Notes under the pieces: model-generated
Told to the model about the DNA's origin: nothing
Seen by the model: the letters and a program-made list of their open reading frames with translations, nothing else
Database searches by the model: none
In this document: positions 14,794-16,709 of the stretch, in pieces
Position numbering within the stretch: position 1 is the stretch's first letter
Layout: each line of letters begins with the position of its first letter
Origin: a bacterium
GTDB lineage: Bacteria > NPL-UPA2 > JAUVJM01
Direction: 5' to 3'
Assembly: GCA_030596585.1 (NCBI GenBank)
Contig: JAUVJM010000019.1
Location: 1 to 16,709 of the forward strand
DNA: 16,709 nt
Made by a program: the position numbers and the translations under genes

Positions 14794-14820
14794 CAGTGAT
14801 CAGCGGTTAGTGATCAGTAA
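14794..14820. repeat. 27-nt GTGATCAG-type repeat after bamA
   Basis: Within three bases of the bamA stop, a run with two GTGATCAG units matches the run at 15465-15491 after skp at 21 of 27 positions. All six differences are transitions. Each copy is followed within 20 bp by a TGTCATT inverted-repeat element. Confidence 0.55.
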
Positions 14821-14835
14821 AAATACTCATACACG

Positions 14836-14934
14836 TGTCATTGCCCGACTTGATCGGGCAATCCAGAAAAGCAGCTTAAAACACTGGATTCCCGTTGCAA
14901 TTTACCCCGTACTTGATACGGGGCGGGAATGACA
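14836..14934. repeat. Structured inverted-repeat element between bamA and skp
   Basis: A 99-bp element with outer arms TGTCATTGCCCG (14836-14847) and CGGGAATGACA (14924-14934). Inside are a perfect hairpin TTGCCCGA-CTTGA-TCGGGCAA (14841-14861), arms AATCCAG (14860-14866) / CTGGATT (14884-14890), and CCCCGTA-CTTGA-TACGGGG (14905-14923). ATTCCCG (14888-14894) can also pair with CGGGAAT (14924-14930). It looks like two opposed hairpin halves of a dispersed repeat. It may also fold in the bamA-skp transcript and damp read-through or protect mRNA ends. It lies just upstream of the skp ribosome binding site. Confidence 0.75.
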
Positions 14935-14957
14935 GAAGGAAATTACGGGGGAGGAGA

Positions 14958-15470
14958 ATGAAACTTAAACTGGCAGCTTTGGTTGGGATAGTCTTATGTT
15001 GTCTGAGCGGCTTTGCTGAGGAAGACTTAAAGATTGGTTATGTGAACATAAACGAGGTTTTTGAAGCATACGATAAGGCAAAAGGCATATCCGAAGTTAT
15101 GAGGGCAGAAAGAGAAAAAACGGCAAAAGAGTATATCAAAATGGAACAGGAAATAAAAGAAGAGGACAAGAAACTCAGAGAGAAATTTTCTGTTCTGAGT
15201 GATGAGGAAAAGGGAAAGAGAAGAAAGAACATACAGAAGAAGATTCAAAAACTTGTTAAATTCGAACGCACCAGGAAAGAGAAAGAACAGAAGCCTGTCA
15301 AAGAAGCTTTAGCCGCAATCTACAAGGCGGTTGAAACCGTTGGAAAAAGAGATGGCTTTGACATTATTATCGAGAAAAGGCAGGGGCTTTTCGGGAAAAT
15401 GGTACTTTTTGCCAAGGAGTCTTTGGATTTTACCGACGAAGTAATGAAGGAACTTCTGAAAAAGCAGTGA
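14958..15470 (+). CDS. skp: Skp/OmpH family periplasmic chaperone
   Basis: A 170-residue protein, the family's usual size. A signal peptide covers residues 1-20 (KLK then a LAALVGIVLCCLSG core) with likely cleavage after GFA, before EED. KIGYVNINEVFEAYDKAKG (25-43) is the conserved OmpH start. Residues about 48-118 form a highly charged helix-rich coiled coil, the tentacle that cages unfolded outer-membrane proteins. It delivers them to BamA, encoded just upstream. The ATG at 14958 follows a GGGGGAGG stretch with short spacing. An in-frame start 63 nt earlier would put an arginine-rich extension coded partly by a repeat element before the signal peptide, so I reject it. The stop codon is the TGA of a CAGTGA repeat unit. 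Confidence 0.88.
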   Translation: MKLKLAALVGIVLCCLSGFAEEDLKIGYVNINEVFEAYDKAKGISEVMRAEREKTAKEYIKMEQEIKEEDKKLREKFSVLSDEEKGKRRKNIQKKIQKLVKFERTRKEKEQKPVKEALAAIYKAVETVGKRDGFDIIIEKRQGLFGKMVLFAKESLDFTDEVMKELLKKQ

Positions 15471-15491
15471 TTAGTGGTCAGTAGTCAGTGA
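15465..15491. repeat. 27-nt GTGATTAG-type repeat over the skp stop
   Basis: It matches 14794-14820 at 21 of 27 positions, all differences being transitions. It begins in the last sense codon of skp and supplies its TGA stop. Six bases after it the 15498-15607 inverted-repeat element starts, repeating the arrangement seen after bamA. Confidence 0.55.
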
Positions 15492-15497
15492 CCGGCA

Positions 15498-15607
15498 TGT
15501 CATTCTGAGCCCCGAATGATTTCGGGGTAAACTGAGCGAAGAATCTCTATAGATTCTTCGTTCCTTCGCTTTGCTCGAGGACAGGCGCTTCTCTCCTCAG
15601 AGTGACA
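15498..15607. repeat. Inverted-repeat element B, copy 2 (TGTCATTCTGAG family)
   Basis: A 110-bp element with terminal arms TGTCATTCTGAG (15498-15509) and CTCAGAGTGACA (15596-15607), pairing at 11 of 12 positions. It holds two perfect internal hairpins: CCCCGAA-TGAT-TTCGGGG (15510-15527) and CGAAGAATCT-CTAT-AGATTCTTCG (15537-15560). It shares its ends with the element at 8787-8860. It separates skp from lpxC-fabZ and could act as a transcript structure; no U-tract follows either hairpin, so a classical terminator is not supported. Confidence 0.75.
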
Positions 15608-15642
15608 AGTGTCTATGGTTGCTTAAATAAAGGTGAAACATT

Positions 15643-16709
15643 ATGGAACACCAAAAAACCATTGCCAGCGAGGTAAGTCACACGGGGATAGGATTACACA
15701 CAGGCTGCAAAACGACGGTCACGTTCAAGCCTGCGCTGCCGGATACCGGCATCAGGTTCACACGAAAGGTTGATGGCAAAGCTTTCCCTATCAAGGTTGA
15801 TGTATCCTCCGTTTTAGAAGCGCCGAGGCGGACAACACTGGGCGCGGGTGACGTGAAAATACACACGGTAGAACACATACTTGCCGCCGCAACCGGTCTG
15901 GGGATTGACAATCTGGAAATTGAGGTTGATGAGAGCGAAGTTCCGGAAATAGACGGAAGTTCACTGCCGTTCGTCGAGCTTCTTGACGGGACAGGAATCC
16001 TTGAACAGAAAGCGCAGAAGAAGTACTTCAAAATAAAAAGAGCCGTCTCCGTCACTGATGGCGACGCTGAACTGACTGCCGTTCCTTCGGATGTATTCAA
16101 AATATCTTTCACAATCGACTATAACAAACCCGGACTCGAGGGACAGTATGCTTCTTTCGAAATCAACAGAAAGAATTTCGTAAAGGAAATCGCGCCTGCC
16201 AGAACCTTTTGTTTTGAGGATGAAGCAAAGAAGCTCCAGGCTGAGGGATTGGGAAAGGGAGCAAATCTCAACAACACTGTTGTCATTTCCGAAGACGGAA
16301 TCATAAACGGGAAGACGAGGTTCAAAAATGAATTTGTGAGGCACAAGATTCTGGATTTGCTCGGGGACCTTTCTCTGCTTGGCAAACCCATCCTGGGACA
16401 TATAATTGCCATCAAGAGCGGACATTCTTCCAACATCAAACTCGTTAAGGAATTGAAGAAGATGACGGAGAATTCTCCTCCGGAGCAGGGAAAACAAACT
16501 GTCATATTTGACACCGAAGCGATTCAGAAAATACTGCCGCACCGGTATCCGTTCTTGCTCGTTGACAGGATCATCGAATTGCAGGAAGACAAAAGAATAG
16601 TCGGAATAAAGAATGTTACTGCTGACGAGCATTTCTTCGTCGGACATTTTCCGCAAAGGCCGATAATGCCGGGAGTTCTCGTTGTCGAGGCAATGGCCCA
16701 GACAGCAGG
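15643..16709 (+). CDS. lpxC: Partial: LpxC-FabZ fusion (UDP-acyl-GlcNAc deacetylase / hydroxyacyl-ACP dehydratase)
   Basis: 355 complete codons of a gene running off the window. Residues 1-275 are LpxC, the committed lipid A step: HTGIGLHTG (13-21), HTVEHILAAATGL (74-86, Glu77 and zinc ligand His78), EIDGSSLPFVE (102-112), FVRHKILDLLGDL (231-243, zinc ligands His234 and Asp238) and SGHSSN (259-264, His261). A short linker (about 271-288) leads into FabZ: IQKILPHRYPFLLVDR (294-309) and FFVGHFPQRPIMPGVLVVEAM (from 331, catalytic His335 and Glu349). FabZ dehydrates 3-hydroxyacyl-ACP. Fusing them puts both uses of the hydroxyacyl-ACP pool in one protein, as known in Bacteroidetes and some other diderms. 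AAGGTG lies 7 nt before the ATG. The FabZ C-terminus is beyond the window. Confidence 0.95.
   Translation, partial: MEHQKTIASEVSHTGIGLHTGCKTTVTFKPALPDTGIRFTRKVDGKAFPIKVDVSSVLEAPRRTTLGAGDVKIHTVEHILAAATGLGIDNLEIEVDESEVPEIDGSSLPFVELLDGTGILEQKAQKKYFKIKRAVSVTDGDAELTAVPSDVFKISFTIDYNKPGLEGQYASFEINRKNFVKEIAPARTFCFEDEAKKLQAEGLGKGANLNNTVVISEDGIINGKTRFKNEFVRHKILDLLGDLSLLGKPILGHIIAIKSGHSSNIKLVKELKKMTENSPPEQGKQTVIFDTEAIQKILPHRYPFLLVDRIIELQEDKRIVGIKNVTADEHFFVGHFPQRPIMPGVLVVEAMAQTA

Noticed and set aside
14836..14934. tRNA-like cloverleaf between bamA and skp
   Set aside because: The stems resemble a cloverleaf, but there are no conserved tRNA D-, anticodon- or T-loop sequences, and the arms fit a dispersed inverted repeat.
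14895..14957. Upstream in-frame start for skp
   Set aside because: It would be translated partly from a repeat element and put an arginine-rich stretch before a complete signal peptide. ATG 14958 has its own ribosome binding site.
15510..15560. Rho-independent terminator after skp
   Set aside because: Both hairpins are perfect, but neither is followed by a T-run. They are internal parts of the inverted-repeat element.
15961..16656. Minus-strand open frame of 231 codons opposite lpxC-fabZ
   Set aside because: The plus strand encodes LpxC and FabZ with all catalytic motifs, and the antisense translation has no recognisable domain.

Overview
The window comes from a diderm (outer-membrane, lipid A-making) bacterium. 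It carries bamA, skp, an lpxC-fabZ fusion and lolC/lolD, and beside them an mcsA-mcsB-clpC protein-arginine-phosphorylation cassette best known from Firmicutes. That mixture, with a PHP-domain (DUF3604-like) protein and the many inverted-repeat elements between genes, fits an uncultivated diderm lineage (PVC, FCB or candidate phyla such as Omnitrophota or Poribacteria). The phylum is an inference only; no rRNA or other marker settles it.

Region 1 (1-5198) is a carbohydrate locus. A gene cut by the window edge runs leftwards from 102 and looks like the N-terminus of a glycoside hydrolase family 38 / DUF5054-like protein. Across a divergent control region (103-336) four genes run rightwards: a xylose-isomerase-like TIM-barrel isomerase, a large PHP-domain protein, a Gfo/Idh/MocA oxidoreductase and a second, different TIM-barrel isomerase. 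Just after them lies a 59-bp decayed copy of the 3' end of the PHP gene, a sign of a lost paralogue or a rearrangement.

Region 2 (5375-8231) is lolC/E, lolD and ilvE, tightly packed. Region 3 (8306-12431) is mcsA, mcsB and clpC: McsB with its activator McsA would phosphorylate arginines, and ClpC would recognise such proteins for ClpP degradation. No ctsR is present. Region 4 (12409-16709) is bamA, skp and lpxC-fabZ, for outer-membrane protein assembly and lipid A/fatty acid synthesis. clpC and bamA overlap by 23 nt, so proteolysis and envelope genes are probably co-transcribed.

The most unusual observation is a 76-bp repeat ('element A'). One copy lies in reverse orientation over the end of ilvE and supplies its last codons and stop. 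A full copy plus a 47-bp partial copy lie in forward orientation inside the start of bamA. There they form a 129-bp (43-codon) in-frame insertion that splits what would otherwise be a textbook signal peptide. This recalls the Rickettsia palindromic elements found inside genes, but the sequence is one I do not recognise. Further inverted-repeat elements sit immediately after mcsA, bamA and skp.
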